A DNA stretch of 64,000 nucleotides from Crocodylus rhombifer (taxonomy: Eukaryota; Chordata; Crocodylia; Crocodylidae): the NCBI GenBank assembly GCA_038503035.1, contig JAVSML010001162.1, positions 328,123 to 392,122 on the forward strand, read 5' to 3'. Positions 33,981 through 46,689 of the stretch are shown here, piece by piece; position 1 is the first letter of the stretch, and the number at the start of each line of letters is the position of its first letter. A program made the translations under genes and the position numbers. The notes under the pieces are model-generated. The model did no database searches. It was not told where the DNA came from and saw only the letters and a program-made list of their open reading frames with translations.

Positions 33981-34398
33981 CAGGAGCCAGCAACCTTTTT
34001 CAAACCACGGACTGGAACAAACCAGCTCCAGTTTGACCCAGGCCAAGCAGCTTCAGCAGTGGGGGGGGGGGGAGCATTCCATGCACCCCCGCCAAAGCCT
34101 AACAGCTAGGAGCTGCATCCATGCCGCCACCACTTTTCCTAGCTCCCTTCTCCCTGGCTGCTTTATGGGCACAGCTTGTAGGTGGAGAAGGCTGCACTAG
34201 GGTCATGCTGGGTGGGTGGGGTTAGGGAGGAGCAGTAGCAGTATGGAAACAGCTTCCAGTTTCCTGCCCCTGGCACAGCTCCCCTCTGGCTGGAAGGTAT
34301 ATTTGCACTTCAGCCTTGGGAAGGGGGAGGTGGGAGAGGAGAGTGGGGCAGGAAAAAGTAGCAACAGTAGGGGCACAGATTTCAGTTCCTTGGCCCTT
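33981..34398. repeat. GC-rich repeat with poly-G run
   Basis: Starts with CAGGAGCCAGCAACCTTTTT near 33980, a hAT-like terminus, and holds a 12-base G run at 34061-34072. The remainder to 34398 is GC-rich. Right end and family not determined. Confidence 0.4.
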
Positions 34399-34399
34399 G

Positions 34400-34800
34400 G
34401 TATCATGTATTTTGCATACAACATGCCCCCCTAATATAATATGCACATTGTTTTTGAAAGGCAGAATGAAGAAAAGAAGACTTTTCCAGAGTTATGACTG
34501 CATAGAACAGGAATAGAGTCTATTCTTCAACTGACTCACCTTCCCTGTCTTACTTAACAAAAGCTGAAACTCTAGCTGCTGCTGAAGAGTGGTCTCCATA
34601 GATGGATCTATGATTTGGAAAAAGAGTCTCTAAGGCTGTTAACTAGGAAGAAAGAAAGAGGAACATCTAGGAGACAGAAAATTTTCCCTAAGAAAGTTTA
34701 GCTTGATTAGTAGAATATCAAGACCATGAAAAAGGAGAAATCGTTAACACCTGTGAGGAACAATGAGCCCTTAAGTCAGTTGATTCCTTTAGATGTCTGA
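34400..34800 (-). repeat. unclassified repeat family, copy 1
   Basis: Its reverse complement aligns by eye with 44220-44637 over several hundred bases: GACTTAAGGGCTCATTGTTC against GACTTAATGACTCATTGTTC, CAGGTGTTAAC in both, ATGGTCTTGAT in both, and GTGCATATTATAT near the end in both. The end nearest 34400 reads TATCATGTATTTTGCATAC, corresponding to the ACCATATTTTCTTG end of the other copy. Probably a DNA element; not recognised. Confidence 0.65.
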
Positions 34801-35027
34801 ATAGCAATGCAAGCAACAGATGATTCCTGTTCCACAGTGCAGTAAAGCAGGGTACTTTTACCCTGTTCAGAAAATAAACTTTTTTTCTCTATACATGCAA
34901 CCCAGATTTGCAGGGGCTGCTTTTTTGGGGGGAGGGGGTGGGAAATGTGTGCACTGTATGCAACAAAATACAGTGATATCTATGGAAATTTTGGTTTTAA
35001 AGTATTTGTATTAATTTGGAGCACTTT
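34801..35027. other. intergenic, nothing recognised
   Basis: Short AT-rich stretch between repeats; no feature seen. Confidence 0.4.
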
Positions 35028-35505
35028 GGCCATGTCTACATATGTATTTTATTACGGGGTAGACTAATTAGCTGCAGAGTAAAGTGTTACTGTCTACGTG
35101 TGCCTCGGTATTAGGTCTCAGTAGCCAGTAAACTAATTTATGTCACAGTAAGGCAGTACTATCTTATGCCAGGGTAATTTATTGCAATTAAATGCATGTG
35201 TAGACACTGATCATGGGCATAAGTTGTGCCCAGTCATCCCAGCCAGCTGGGGGTCACACTTCTGCCTGCCACCTAGCCACATGGCTCTGCCCTTTCAGTA
35301 CCCTTATGGCCCAGCCAGCCCCTCTGTTCCCTGATGCCACAACCTGGAGCTGACCCCCTGTGTCCCCTGCCAGCCCAGGCCTGCTCCATCCTGGCTCAAA
35401 TTGTTGCTGTCCGAGGTGCATGTGTAGAAGTAGTTTACTCTGGCTCAAACTGCTCCAGAGTTTATTGCTTCACATTAATTGCACATGTAGACACACCTTT
35501 GTGCA
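35028..35505. mobile_element. DNA element with GTCTACA-type termini
   Basis: Left end GGCCATGTCTACATATG and right end CACATGTAGACACACC are inverted versions of one word (GTGTCTACATGTGCA). A third GCATGTGTAGACACTG lies at 35193, so two related elements or an internal end may be present. Interiors have ATTAGCTGCAGAGTAAA and complementary TTTACTCTGG words. Family not named. Confidence 0.5.
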
Positions 35506-37192
35506 TATTTACAGCATGGCAACAGTGTACTGTAGCTGGGACGTTTCTGAGCTCGTCTTGCCCACCCACTCATGTTGACATGCTCCAAAACTGAAAATCT
35601 ACCCCTGGAGTCACTCAACGGTGTCCCTCTCAAGACCTCTGTCCCTAGTGTGCTTGAAAGGAACTCAGCTCTATTTCTGAGCTTGGGGCATGTCAGTCTG
35701 GAGTCTGTTAAAACTGGTGGGCAGAGCATGCTTCTGCAGGGTAGACACTCTGGTTTGTCCAATGCTAATGCTAATACCACTGTGCTTTGTACTGAATAAC
35801 TATCTAAGATGGTCCCAATTCCAAAAACTTCCAAACTAGTAACAAAACTGAGGAAGAATGGAGAAATGGATCCACTATATGAACAGAACCACCAAAGCAA
35901 ACATTGTGTTAGTACCAAAGCATTGTATTTGTTTGTATAGGAAAATGTGCAGAGAGAATGAGGCAGTAGTAGCTCAGATGACAATATTTCACTGCTAAGA
36001 GGTACTGTGAGCTATGGCATCATCCTGCAAACACTTTACTGTTAGTAAATATGTATATTTGCTCAGGTCTTTTTTTTTTTCTTTTCCACATTCAAAATTA
36101 GCTCAAAGCCTCAGACTATTGCTCTTGGAAGAAATGTGTTATTTAACAGCTGGGGTAACTGAGGCACAAAGTGGACTTGCTTACAGGCACATGGACAATT
36201 TGTGTTTAGACTAGAACCTAAATTTTGCTATGAAAGTCCAACTCATAGTGCTGCTTATGCAAATTGCTTCAAATTCTCAGCTCTTACTTAACCCTATCTA
36301 GAAAATGGGGCTAATCACTTTTTTCAACTATTTTAGGATTGACCAAAATAAAGCAGCATCAAGCGCAGAAGACATTAACACAATTACAAAACTCTTACAA
36401 GAAATAGGTCAGTGGCCATTGTGCTTCAGAACAAAGGGATTGGGTCGCAGTGTCTGAAGAAATGTGTCATTATGCTGACCCATCCCGTACTGTGTACTGA
36501 AATGGTGCAGTAGGTTCTACGCATGCCCCTGTCCGGTGCCTGGCCTGACTCCTCAGTCTGATCACCAGATTCTAACTTTAGCAATTAGGTAAACTATAAA
36601 TTAATATCGGTGTTGTTTTAGTGTACTGAATTTGCACCCAATCAGTACTGCTTGCCACATGAATATACCTTCAGTCTTTTGGTTATATTAACCATTGAAA
36701 ACTACCTCACAGTGGTATGCATGAGCCAAGATTTCAACAGCAGGGACTGTAGCACCATCTAGTGGAAAGTAAGCATCCCATCAGAAAAAAGGAAAATACA
36801 TGAACTAGTAGTATAGGAGAATTGAGCAGGAAAGAGGAGATTTCTGAAAAGAAGTCAGAACAAACCTAATACATCATAGAAATATATAAGCCAAAATCTT
36901 AAATCAGTATTATGCAGGTCCAGATTCTTACAGACTTGTCTTTGCACATGTGCAGTAATCTTAACTTGAAAAGGGAAATAGAAATTTAACGTGGCTTTTT
37001 TTCTTAGACCAGAATTTTTTTAAACTAAGTCATTGCATTCTAATTCATAAAATTCCTTTAACCACTTTCATTCCCATAAAAAGGTATGCTAAATATTATT
37101 TAATTTAGTGATCTGCTTAATGTAAGGTATGACTTTGTAGGAAAAGCAGTAATATAATTACTGTTCCTGGTGCCACTGATGGTCTTTTTCAG
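35506..37192. other. intergenic, one MIR-like remnant
   Basis: The run GGGGTAACTGAGGCACAAAG at 36153 resembles the central core of MIR elements. No gene seen. The frames at 35475-35984 and 35572-35799 have no recognisable domain. Confidence 0.45.
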
Positions 37193-37194
37193 TA

Positions 37195-37545
37195 CAGGCA
37201 TACCTCGGAGATATTGCGGGTTTCGTTCCAGACCACCGCAATAAAGCAAATATCGCAATAAAACGAGTCACACGAATTTTTTGGTTTCCCAGTGCATATA
37301 AAAGTTATGTTTATACTATACCGTAGTCTATTAAGTGTGCAATAGCATTATGTCTAAAAAAACAATGTACATACCTTAATTAAAAAATACTTTATTGCTA
37401 AAAAATACGAAGTGAGCAAATGCTGTTGGAAAAATGGCGCTGATAGACTTGCTCGATGCAGGGTTGCCACAAACCTTCAATTTGTAAAAGACGCAATATC
37501 TGCGAAGCGCAATAAAGTGAAGCGCAATAAAACGAGGTATACCTG
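37195..37545 (+). mobile_element. Tigger1/pogo-like nonautonomous element, 351 bp
   Basis: Left end CAGGCATACCTCGG and right end, in reverse complement, CAGGTATACCTCG. Flanked on both sides by TA (37193-37194 and 37546-37547), the pogo/Tigger target duplication. Inside, blocks such as ATATTGCGGGTTTCGTTCC, GTCACACGAATTTTTTGG, AGTCTATTAAGTGTGCAAT and AAATGGCGCTGATAGACTTG match the outer parts of Tigger1 as I remember it, with the whole transposase region deleted at about 37410. It cannot code for transposase. Confidence 0.92.
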
Positions 37546-37644
37546 TAGTTGTATCAATTATGAATGACATTTCTTAGACTCCATTGTAACTGATGACATA
37601 GTTCTTTACTATCTAATGAGGGTCTGTGCAGAATTTTCTGATGT

Positions 37645-38127
37645 CAGTGATCCTTAACCAGGGTGCCATGAGGCACTTCTGCACCAGAAGGAAAAAGATC
37701 ACCCCTCCTGCTCGGCGAAGCACCCTGGTGCCCACGGTTCCTCTGAACCACCCAGCTGTCTTCAACTTGGATGTCCCTGTGCTCCCAGCAGCACACACTG
37801 CTGCGTGTGCCTGCACACATGGCGCTGCTCTTTTCAGCCCATCTCATTCCTCACTGCTTCCAGTGCTCCTGGGGCTGGCGGGAGGTGCTGTGAGACAGGT
37901 GGCTCTAGTCACCAGAGGAGCAGTCGCAGCAGTGAGGGTGTGCTTACCCCTTCAGACAGGGGCAGACTGTAGAGAAAGCAGACCATGGTGAGATGATGCC
38001 CTGTCCCCACCATCCTCATCTAGTACCAGCTAGATTTTAGCTCAAGTGTTCCTCAGTGAGCTACCACTAAATGCCAGAAAGTTATGGAGTGGTGCCATGA
38101 GGCTAAAAAAGTTAACAAGCACCAATG
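37645..38127. mobile_element. hAT-like nonautonomous element
   Basis: Left end CAGTGATCCTTAACCAGGGTG; near the right, GGTGCCATGAGGCTAAAAAAG and GTTAACAAGCACCAATG form the imperfect inverse (CAGTGGTTCTTAACC type). GGGTGCCATGAGGC occurs at both ends. GC-rich interior. Target duplication unclear, so borders are approximate. Confidence 0.6.
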
Positions 38128-39028
38128 CAATTTATGCTTGGCAGCTGATATAGCTCCTGTAACACCAGAGAATTTGTAATTTACTAACAAGAGCAACAAC
38201 CAACAATTGCACCCTATCCTTTTAGATAGGACAACACTGCACTACGTTAGCATTACTTGGAGTTGAGCATACCTCCACTCCTCAGTGTCACCTTCTAGAT
38301 CCGAGTACCGGCTTGGGGCAGGTAGCAGCTCAGCTCTAGCTTCAGGCCTGGGGCTGAAGCCAAAGCTGAGAAACCTCCTGCCCCAGGCCAGGGTGGCTTG
38401 TGCAGCAGGGGAGAGGACTCATGGCGAGGGCGGCAACAGGGAGATTACATGGTGGGGCTGGGGGGCACATGGGGAGACTGCACAGGGAGGGGTGTGTGCA
38501 AAGGGCACCTGTGTTGTGTGGCTTAGGTGGGGTGCAGGGGAGATGGTGCAGCCTGCCCCCATTGCCTGCCCCACTAGCCACTCCAGCCCCTTCCTGTGCG
38601 TCTCCCCTTCCTCCCCAACCCGCTGACCTTCAGCCTGGGCCTGAATCCAGCCAGGCTCAGAGCTGCCACTGCTGCTTTTGCCTGGCTGGGCTGGGCTGGG
38701 CTGGGGCTCCACTGCTGCCTGCCCTGGAGGCAAAGCCACCACAGAAGGTAAGTGGCAGGGGAGGACAAGTGGCATGAGGTCTGTCTTTGTGAACAAGGCA
38801 TACAAGGGCTATGTTATGAATGCCCAAAGCTTGCTTAATCTTGAGACAAAGCAATAGCCACTAGACCATTTTGAGATGATGATGATGATGATGAATGACG
38901 CATGCCAAGGGGACTCAATAATCTTTGGAGGGATGATACTGAAGTGCCACACTGACTAGTAGGAGTAAGTTCTCTGACATCAATCGGACTACTGAGAAAA
39001 CTGGATCCTCTTGACAGCGGTGGGAAGA
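38128..39028. repeat. GC-rich unclassified repeat and GAT microsatellite
   Basis: The part at 38270-38790 is GC-rich with no recognisable protein despite several long frames. Around 38874-38895 there is a short GAT microsatellite. The rest shows nothing. Confidence 0.5.
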
Positions 39029-39036
39029 CCTAGAGC

Positions 39037-39924
39037 AACGGTAGGAAATTATTTGGGCCCAAGGGCCACTTACAGGGTTCTGGTGAGCTGTTGTGGCCCA
39101 GGTCAGCACTCTTCCCCCTTGCCCCACAGCCCCCTCCACAACAGCTCACCAAGACTCCTTAAGTGGTTCTGCCCCAGGGCCCAGCCCTGTGCGGTCACTG
39201 CCTGGTGAGCCCAGGGTCTCCATGGAGACTGGCCCAGGACCTATGCGGTCAGGGCACATTCAGCTGGGCACATGGAGTGGGGCTGCAGGCAGGTAGGGAG
39301 CAGCCTCCAGGAGTGGCATTGGCAGGTGGGGCCAGGGCTGGGGCCAGGAACGCAAAGCAGGATCGCAGAGCAGAATTGCAAGGAGTTGACACCATGGGCC
39401 TGGGGCCAGAGCCGGGGCCTGGGCCCAGACAGAGCCATAATCTGCTCCTGGTGCACCCCTGCCCACAAAATGGGCACCTATTGCTGGGATTTGCAGGCAA
39501 AGGATTGTGGCTCTGCCGTGGACCCTGGCTCTACATCCTAGCCCCAGCCCTATCTGTCCCACTCCTGGAGGTCACTTCTCATCTGGCTGGCCGGCTGTGC
39601 ACACCCTGCGCACATCATTCCCAAGCCAGTTCCCATGGAGACTCTGCCCGCCCACTCTGTCTAGCATGCCCACCACTGGGTGTGGGGGAGATGGACCAGG
39701 ATACCCAGGCATTGGGGCTGGGGCCATCTGTGGCTGGAAAGAGCTGTAGGGAAGTGGAGTCCAGCAGCCACACCGCCACAGTGCTCATGAGGGCAGAGAG
39801 ACTGGCTGCACACGCCATGGCCTGGGCTGCCCACACACCTAGGCCATGCAGGGCCAAGGACCTACTGGATGAAGCCCCTTGGCAGGCTGCATTCAGCCCA
39901 TGGGCCATATTTTGCCCACCCCAA
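39037..39924. mobile_element. hAT element with 8-bp target duplication, 888 bp
   Basis: Flanked by CCTAGAGC (39029-39036) and CCTAGAGT (39925-39932), one mismatch in eight. Left end ACGGTAGGAAATTATTTGGG, with GGGCCCAAGGGCCACTT just inside; the right end in reverse complement reads GGGGTGGGCAAAATATGGC followed by CCATGGGC. The frames running through it (such as 39163-39990 plus) do not resemble transposase. Confidence 0.75.
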
Positions 39925-40222
39925 CCTAGAGTAACAGTATTTGTGGGTGAAAATCAAATACTGCTGTTAGATGCAACTTGGCTGTGGTAAGTAACAGACC
40001 AGAATATTTTAACTGTAACAAATTATCAGTATTTAACATTATGTCTGCATTGGTACTAGGCCATGTTAGACTACCCACATTAACAATGTTTTTCTGGTTT
40101 GGAGGACTAAGTTTTTCATATTAACTTTCTGCTCTGTTCCCAAAGTGCCTGAACCAATTTGGAGCAGCATTCTCTTTTCATGGTGAACCAGGCAATATAC
40201 AAGCTCTATGGCCCAGATAGCA
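39925..40222. other. intergenic, nothing recognised
   Basis: Short AT-rich stretch; no feature seen. Confidence 0.4.
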
Positions 40223-41645
40223 GAGAATCATAGCAAGTTAGGGTTGGAAGAGACTCAAGAGCTCATCTAGTCCAACCCCCTGCTCAAAGCAGGACCAGCC
40301 CCAACTAGATCATCCCAGACAAAGCTTTGTTTAGCTGGGTTTTGACAACCTCCAGGGATGGAGCTTCCACCACCTCTCTGGGTAACCTGTTCCAGTATTT
40401 TACTACCCTCCTAGTGAGAAAATCCTTCCTAATATCTAACCTAAACTTCCTTTGCTGCAACTTCAGACTGTTGCTCCTTGTTGTGTCATCTGCCACCACT
40501 GAGAACAGTCTCTATCCTCTTTCAAACCCCACTTCAGGTAGTTGACAGCCGCTATTAAGTCCTCCCCATTTCCTCTTCTCTAGAATAAATAAACCAAGTT
40601 CCCTCAGTCTTTCCTCATTAGCCATGTCCCTCAGCCCCCTCACCATTTTTGTCACTCTCTGCTGGACTCTCTCCAATTTGTCCACAACCTTTCTGTAGTG
40701 GGGGGGCCCAAAACTGAACATAGTACTCCAGATGGGGCCTCACCAGTACTGAATAGAGGGAAATAGTCACTTCCTGTGATTTACTGGTGACACTCCTACC
40801 AATGCATCCAAGGATGCTGTTAGCCTTGTTGGCAACACTGTAGGCTCATATTCAGCTTATTGTTCACTGTACCCCTCAAGTCCTTTTCTGCAGAGCAGCT
40901 GCCCAGCCAGTCAGCTCCCAGCCAGTTCTGTCCCAAGTGCAGGGTTTTGGTCTTGTTCTTGTTGAACCTCATGAGATTTCTTTTGGCTCAATCCTCCAAT
41001 TTCTTTAGGTCAATCTGAATCTGAGCCCTACCCTCCAGCACATCTACTACTCCCCTCAGCTTGGTGTCATCTGCAAACTTACTGGAGGTGCACTCTACTC
41101 CATCTTCCAGGTTGTTGATGAACACTGAACAAAACCAGACCCAGGATCGACCCCTGGGGCACTGTACTTGATACTAGCTGCCAACTAGACACTGAGCTAT
41201 TGATTACTACTCTCCGACCCTGATGGTTTAGCCAGTTTTCTTATAGTCCATTCATCCAGCCCGTACTTCCTTAGATTGCCCGAGAGAATACTGTGGGAGA
41301 CCGTATCAAAAGCCTTGTTAAAATCAACACTACATTCACTGGTCTCCCCACATCCACAGAACCAGTGGCAATCAGGTTGATCAAGCATGCCTTGCCCTTG
41401 GTGAATCCATGCTGACTGTTCCTAATCACCTTCTTCTCCTCAAAGTGCTTAGAAATGGATTTCTTGAGGATCTGCTCCATGATTTTTCTAGGGACTGAGG
41501 TGAGGCTGATTGGCCTGTAGTCTCCTAGAACCTCTTTTTTCCCTTCCTTAAATATGGGAATTATATTTGCCCTTTTCCAGTTATCCGGGACCTCTCCTGA
41601 TTGCCATGAGTATTTCAAGATGATGGCCAGATATGTTGTATTGGG
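40223..41645 (-). mobile_element. CR1 LINE, 5'-truncated copy on the minus strand
   Basis: Minus-strand frames read, 5' to 3': YSWQSGEVPDNWKRANIIPI, YRPISLTSVPRKIMEQILKK, SQHGFTKGKACLINLIATGS, NKAFDTVSHSILSGNLRKYG, a degraded RT core, then RLRELGLFILEKR and VVADDTTRSNSLKLQQRKFR with LDIRKDFLTRRVVKYWNRLP. The CR1 3' tail sits at 40223-40290 (CTCATCTAGTCCAACCCCCT on the plus strand). Many stops. This is a different, older subfamily than the young copies at 17.65 and 25.5 kb. Confidence 0.92.
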
Positions 41646-44219
41646 ATGGAATACTTGATTTGGATTAGGCAACTATAGGGAGCCTATTTGGAAGTTGAAT
41701 TGACATTTTTAACAGATCTATTTAAAAGACTGCCCTAGCAGGAAAGAGGTGTGAGGATGAGTGTGGCATGCTCTTATCTAGCTTGGTAATCACCCCATGG
41801 AAGAGCAGAACTGGTGGGAAGATGCATAGGCCTCATTTCAACTGCAAAAAGAAGGCATCCATCAATGACCCCAGCCTCACGGTCCTGCTGGAACAGAAGT
41901 TTGAACATTTGGCGTTAGACTCATTTACCACCAAATACATCAGTGGAATCACCCACTGGTGAAGTATCAGCTTGGTGACAGATTTCTGCTGTAGCTAATT
42001 CTGGTTGGTGACAGACTGCCTGTCTTGGAAGCTAGCCATATTGTTGATTATTCCTGGGAGAGCTTCAAGGGTTGTAGCATACAGATGACATAATTTCCAG
42101 AACTTAATTGCTATAGGGAGCGAAGAACAGGAGCCCCCTTTCTTGTTTATGTCATGCACAGTTGGATGTATTGTCTATCCTTATGTGTACTATCAAGTGT
42201 TGTAGTACAGGGAGGAATGCCACATGAGTCTGAAGCTCTCAGACAGTAGTATGCACTTCAGCCTTCTCTCAGAACCCCATCTTTCTATGTTTCAAGTATG
42301 CTTGTCTGATGTGTCCAGTGCAAAAGCCCTACATAGCGATCGTCATAAACAGTTTCCTTTCTTTGACACTGTTAGGGTGCATCCATTAGGTCAGCACTAT
42401 TGGGACATGAGATGTTTATAGAGCTACCTTTCTCATCAGGTACTTTGCCTGGGAATAGACAAATATCCCAAAGCTGCAGGAATCTCAGGTGAACTCTCAT
42501 AAGTAATATAACACACATTAGACTAAGGCACACCAATACTTCTGCCAGTACTTAAACAGCTCAGATGTTCCTGGCTAAAAAGTCCTGCCTTACTCAGGGT
42601 CATACTGATCTCCAAACATGAGGACAGGAGAGAATATTTTAGATTTGCAAGGATCATCAGGGGTTTTGCTTTCTAATGTGATGCACAGTCTTCTTTTTGT
42701 GCTCTTCTTGGCATGTAGTAACTATTTCCCAATCATTGGCTATGCTCTCCTCTCCCTTGCTTTTACACATGCTGTGTAGAATGTGTTCATCTTTCTAGTA
42801 CTTTGCCTTGTATTTGGGATTGGCATGGCAATTCTGCCCCATAGGCCCCTTCCAGTCCTGTGTTTGAGATATGGAATTGGAAGGACACTAATAAATCTTC
42901 TGACCAAAACAGTTTAATTGCTTGAGGTTTTAGAGTTCTGTGCAGACCTAGTCTAGTCTTTTACTCAACTGAAGATACTATAGAAGTCTTGGTATCTGGT
43001 CTGCGTAAATGTTTGCAAAGCCTCTGGTCTGCGTAAATGTTTGCACAATAGTGTTTTTCTACTTGCTTTGAAGAATGTGGAAGTGAGGCTTTACTATGCC
43101 ATAAGTCCCTATGCTGGATCCAGTATACCTTATTAATAACACCTATTGACTCTGAATTATTGGCTATTGGCCACAGGTAAAGGCAAACATTTTGACTGGG
43201 GTACACTGGTACCCTTGCTTGTGCTCTCAGATATGTTACTGAAGGATCCTGCTCTTTCATTTAAACTGAAGTAGATTTCCAGATTTGATATCAGGGATCA
43301 TATTTAGCAAATTTTCACCTAGATCAGACTGGCAAGGACTGTGCAGGGTTTTGCCTTCTTCTCCAGCATGATCCTCCTCCTTAGATTCTCTAGTCATATG
43401 TTAGCAGACATATTTCTCTGTCCTTGCAGTAGGAAAGCACTGGCACTGGCATGCGCTCCTGTTTTTGAACTCTGGTAGATTGTAGGTTGCTTCAGGTCTT
43501 GCTTTACAAAATGCTTTGTGGCTGAGATGCATGTGGGTTTGGAATAGACGTTTAAGACATGATGGTTTTAGAGTGCAGCCTGATGTCTGATGAGGTCTCA
43601 CCCTGCTGTACAAAAGGGCCTACGAATTCTGAGTTTGTGTGAGAGGTGTGCGTGTGGATGCACGCACCACATGCCCCCCGCCCCATAGTGGGAGATTCAC
43701 TGACAGACTCAAAGATGACTTAAAGCTCTTCTAACTTTTTATATGTTAAACAAACCCATTTCTTTAAGATACAAGTGGTTTATCCTGCTGATTACTTCTT
43801 CCTCTATTCTCTGCTTTCATTCAGCCTAGTCTTTCATTTACTCAGTCCTTTTTGTTTATTCTATAATCACTTTTCCCTGCCTGCTCACTCTTCCTATTCC
43901 TTTTTCCACTTCCCAGGAGCCCACACAGCCTGAGTCTGACTACGCAGAGCATGAGAAAAAGTCAGGAGGAATACAGGGGTTGGGGATGTAGGAGGAAGAA
44001 GACAGAAAAGGAAGAAAACTTCAGGCCTTTATCTTTCCCAATTTTAAATCGTAAGACCAACATTCAATGGAAGGAAAAGACTTTCACTTCCTTTTATTCC
44101 AAGCCTTACCTTTGGTCCCTTATTTTTATCACCTAGAAGATAAACTGCTTTTTCTGACCTCATTAGAATTACGGAGTTTGATTTTGCCTTCAAAATGCAG
44201 CAGCTATGACATTACCTCT
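41646..44219. other. intergenic, nothing recognised
   Basis: No gene or known repeat recognised apart from a 28-base direct duplication at 42995-43045. Frames over 60 codons here have no recognisable domain. Confidence 0.5.
42995..43045. repeat. short tandem duplication, period 28
   Basis: CTGGTCTGCGTAAATGTTTG occurs at 42996 and again at 43024, so a 28-base unit is present twice in tandem. Confidence 0.9.
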
Positions 44220-44637
44220 CAGGCAGCTGAGGGAGCCAATTGACTTAATGACTCATTGTTCTTCACTCCACAGGTGTTAACAATCATATCTTCTTTCTAA
44301 TGGTCTTGATGTTCCACTAGTCAAGCTAACTTTTCATAGGGCAATTTTGGGTATGCTAGATACTCCTGGTCTCTCCCTCCCCTTATTTCACAGCCCTGGA
44401 GACTCTTAGCTCTTTTCAAAACTATAGAGTCATGAATGGAGACCAGAATTTAGAAGCAGAAGCTAGGGTTTCATCTTTAGTTAAGTAGGAAAGGGAGGTT
44501 GAGTCACCTGAAGATTAGTTTCTGTCCCTGCTCTATGCGGCCATAACTCTGAAAAATATTTTAAACTTTATTCTGCTTTTCAAAAACAAGGTGCATATTA
44601 TATTCTGGGGCATGTGGTATTCAAGAAAATATGGTAA
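44220..44637 (+). repeat. unclassified repeat family, copy 2
   Basis: Second copy of the repeat at 34400-34800, in the opposite orientation. Ends with GTATTCAAGAAAATATGGTA, which in reverse complement (TACCATATTTTCTTG) resembles the left border of the fold-back element at 20541. Contains TTTTCAAAAACAAGGTGCAT. Family not named. Confidence 0.65.
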
Positions 44638-46689
44638 TCAGTCCTCAAGTTAATGCTGCAATGAGTAGTTCAGCATTTTGTATCCTCTGGTGAAGAAGTG
44701 ATGAAACAGTTGCTATGAGGCAACATTTGTTTTAAGAAATGTTAAGATGATGCATTAAAATATCAGCATTTGGGCAAAGGGCAATGTCTTCTTATTCTCA
44801 TGACCATGTTCTTGCCTTCCTCCACTCACTCCGTCCATCTGGTACTCCCCAACTTCTAAAAATGGTATGCAGAAGCTTCCTCAGAATTGCTTCCTGTTTA
44901 CCCCATTCTGTGTCTGAAGCTCACATTTCTTGTGTTTGCAGTGATGAATAGAAGAGTGCCAGTTTAAAGGAGGATCTTTTCACAACGACCCAGAATCATG
45001 TTTTGCTGAAGATCAATACAGAAGAGAGGATGGTGTTTTAAACAAGCAAAACACAGAGAAGCTAATATTAGTATTTTCTGAAGATGCTCAAACAAAACAA
45101 GGAGCCAAGGATAATACAAGCTACTATGATCAGACTGAGTGCCTGGAAGACCTTAAGTGTGCGCTACAGATTATTACTAACACCATTTCCTCATCCCTTA
45201 AATTGCTTAGAGTCTGATGCAAGTCAAAAGGCCATACAAGTTAAAGTAGGAATGTTTCTTTTTTTCTCTCTATTTTGAAAACTTGGAAACAGCTCCCATT
45301 ATCATTTTTCTCTATTTGTTAAGGCATGAATGTGAATGCATGTTAATGTCATACTATGGGCATACAAACAAGTGTAGAACACTATTAAGACACTGATTTT
45401 ATTTGATTCTAATGGTGACCTGGATGGGGCAATTCTGCTGTACAATTATTACTTTAGTGGATGGTTATCATAGAACATTTATGGTAAATTTGTTCTATTT
45501 TTAAGTTTATTCTTTATTGACTGTTATTAAAACCCATAAAATACAGAGACTACTTTTTTTCTTAAAATACCAATGTGGATCAGAAACCTCTTAAGCAAAT
45601 TAGCCAAATTACTTAAAAGCCATTGTCTCTCCTACCAGGTTATACTGCCTGGTTTTCCATAGGCTTTCTGAACATTTAAGCCACTTTGTGTCCGAATAGA
45701 ATGAATGCAACTTTTCTGTAAAGAAAGTAAATTTTTTTGTTCAAATGGTTTGGTTGGATAGGAAGAAGTGCCGGCTCATTAACATGAAGACCTGTGATCA
45801 TTAAAAAAAAAAAAAAAATTGTAAAGTACCAGCCAGGAAATGAGCACATCACCAACAGGAGTGCTTTCTGTTGGGCATTGTAAGCAGGTCACTTAGCCAC
45901 CTGGTTTTGCAGGAGAATTCACTCCCTAATGAGCTCCTCAGGCAGTTCTTTTTAAAGTGAACAAATAATACAAAACCTCCATGTCCTCTCCATGATACTA
46001 GAAGAAAACCCCTTTCTGCTCTGGCTACTCCTTATAGCCTGCAGTAACCCAGTCCCTCCTTGCAGCAAGCTGTTCTGTCTACAACTTGCTTCTCTGTCTC
46101 CCTCAATTTCTCTTCTGGGTGCCTTTAGAGATCCCTGTGGAACACTCCCCCATGTTGAAAATGCCCCAAAGCTGGACTTTCTGAACAAGGCCAGCTGTTC
46201 CTTGTCAAGGGACAGACTGTCTTATTACAGGCATAAATGCACTAATCATGCTCCATGGCCATCATAAAGCATGATTTCCTTCCAGCAGTCTGGTCAAATT
46301 TGTCCTACTAACAAAACAGTCTTTATCTTGTGTAATCTATCCCTGTAAACATCTTGAACATCACAAAGCTGGTGAACAGTAAAAAGATATCCAAACTCTG
46401 TCCTCAAATCTAGGAAACAGCTGAATACCATGAAGTGTGAACACCACACAGGCACTTGCATGTGAAATATCTTGCTGAAGAAGATGAATAAGAATAATCA
46501 CAAATGCAAATTTCTTTCCTTGAAATGGTCTTTAAGTCTTAAGACTACCCAAGAGCATTGTAATAGTCTCATTCCACATCCAACTAAGTCCCCCTTGTTA
46601 ATGGCTACATGCCACTGAAATCAGCTTCTTTCAATGGCCATCATAGGTCACAATCTTAATATGAGTTAAGTTGTGATAGCATGAAGCAA
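44638..46689. other. intergenic, nothing recognised
   Basis: AT-rich; a 16-base A run lies at about 45804-45819. Frames at 45992-46267 and 45952-46188 overlap each other on opposite strands and show no domain. Confidence 0.5.

Noticed and set aside
37195..37545. Human DNA contamination as the source of the Tigger1-like element
   Set aside because: The element has its own TA duplication within AT-rich sequence unlike human 7q36, and its flanks continue without a break into CR1-bearing sequence; I cannot fully exclude it without alignment.
39163..39990. 275-codon open frame
   Set aside because: It spans the 39037-39924 hAT element and its flank and shows no transposase motifs; GC-rich composition accounts for it.
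42995..43045. CRISPR-like direct repeats
   Set aside because: Only two adjacent 28-base units in a vertebrate intergenic region; a simple tandem duplication.
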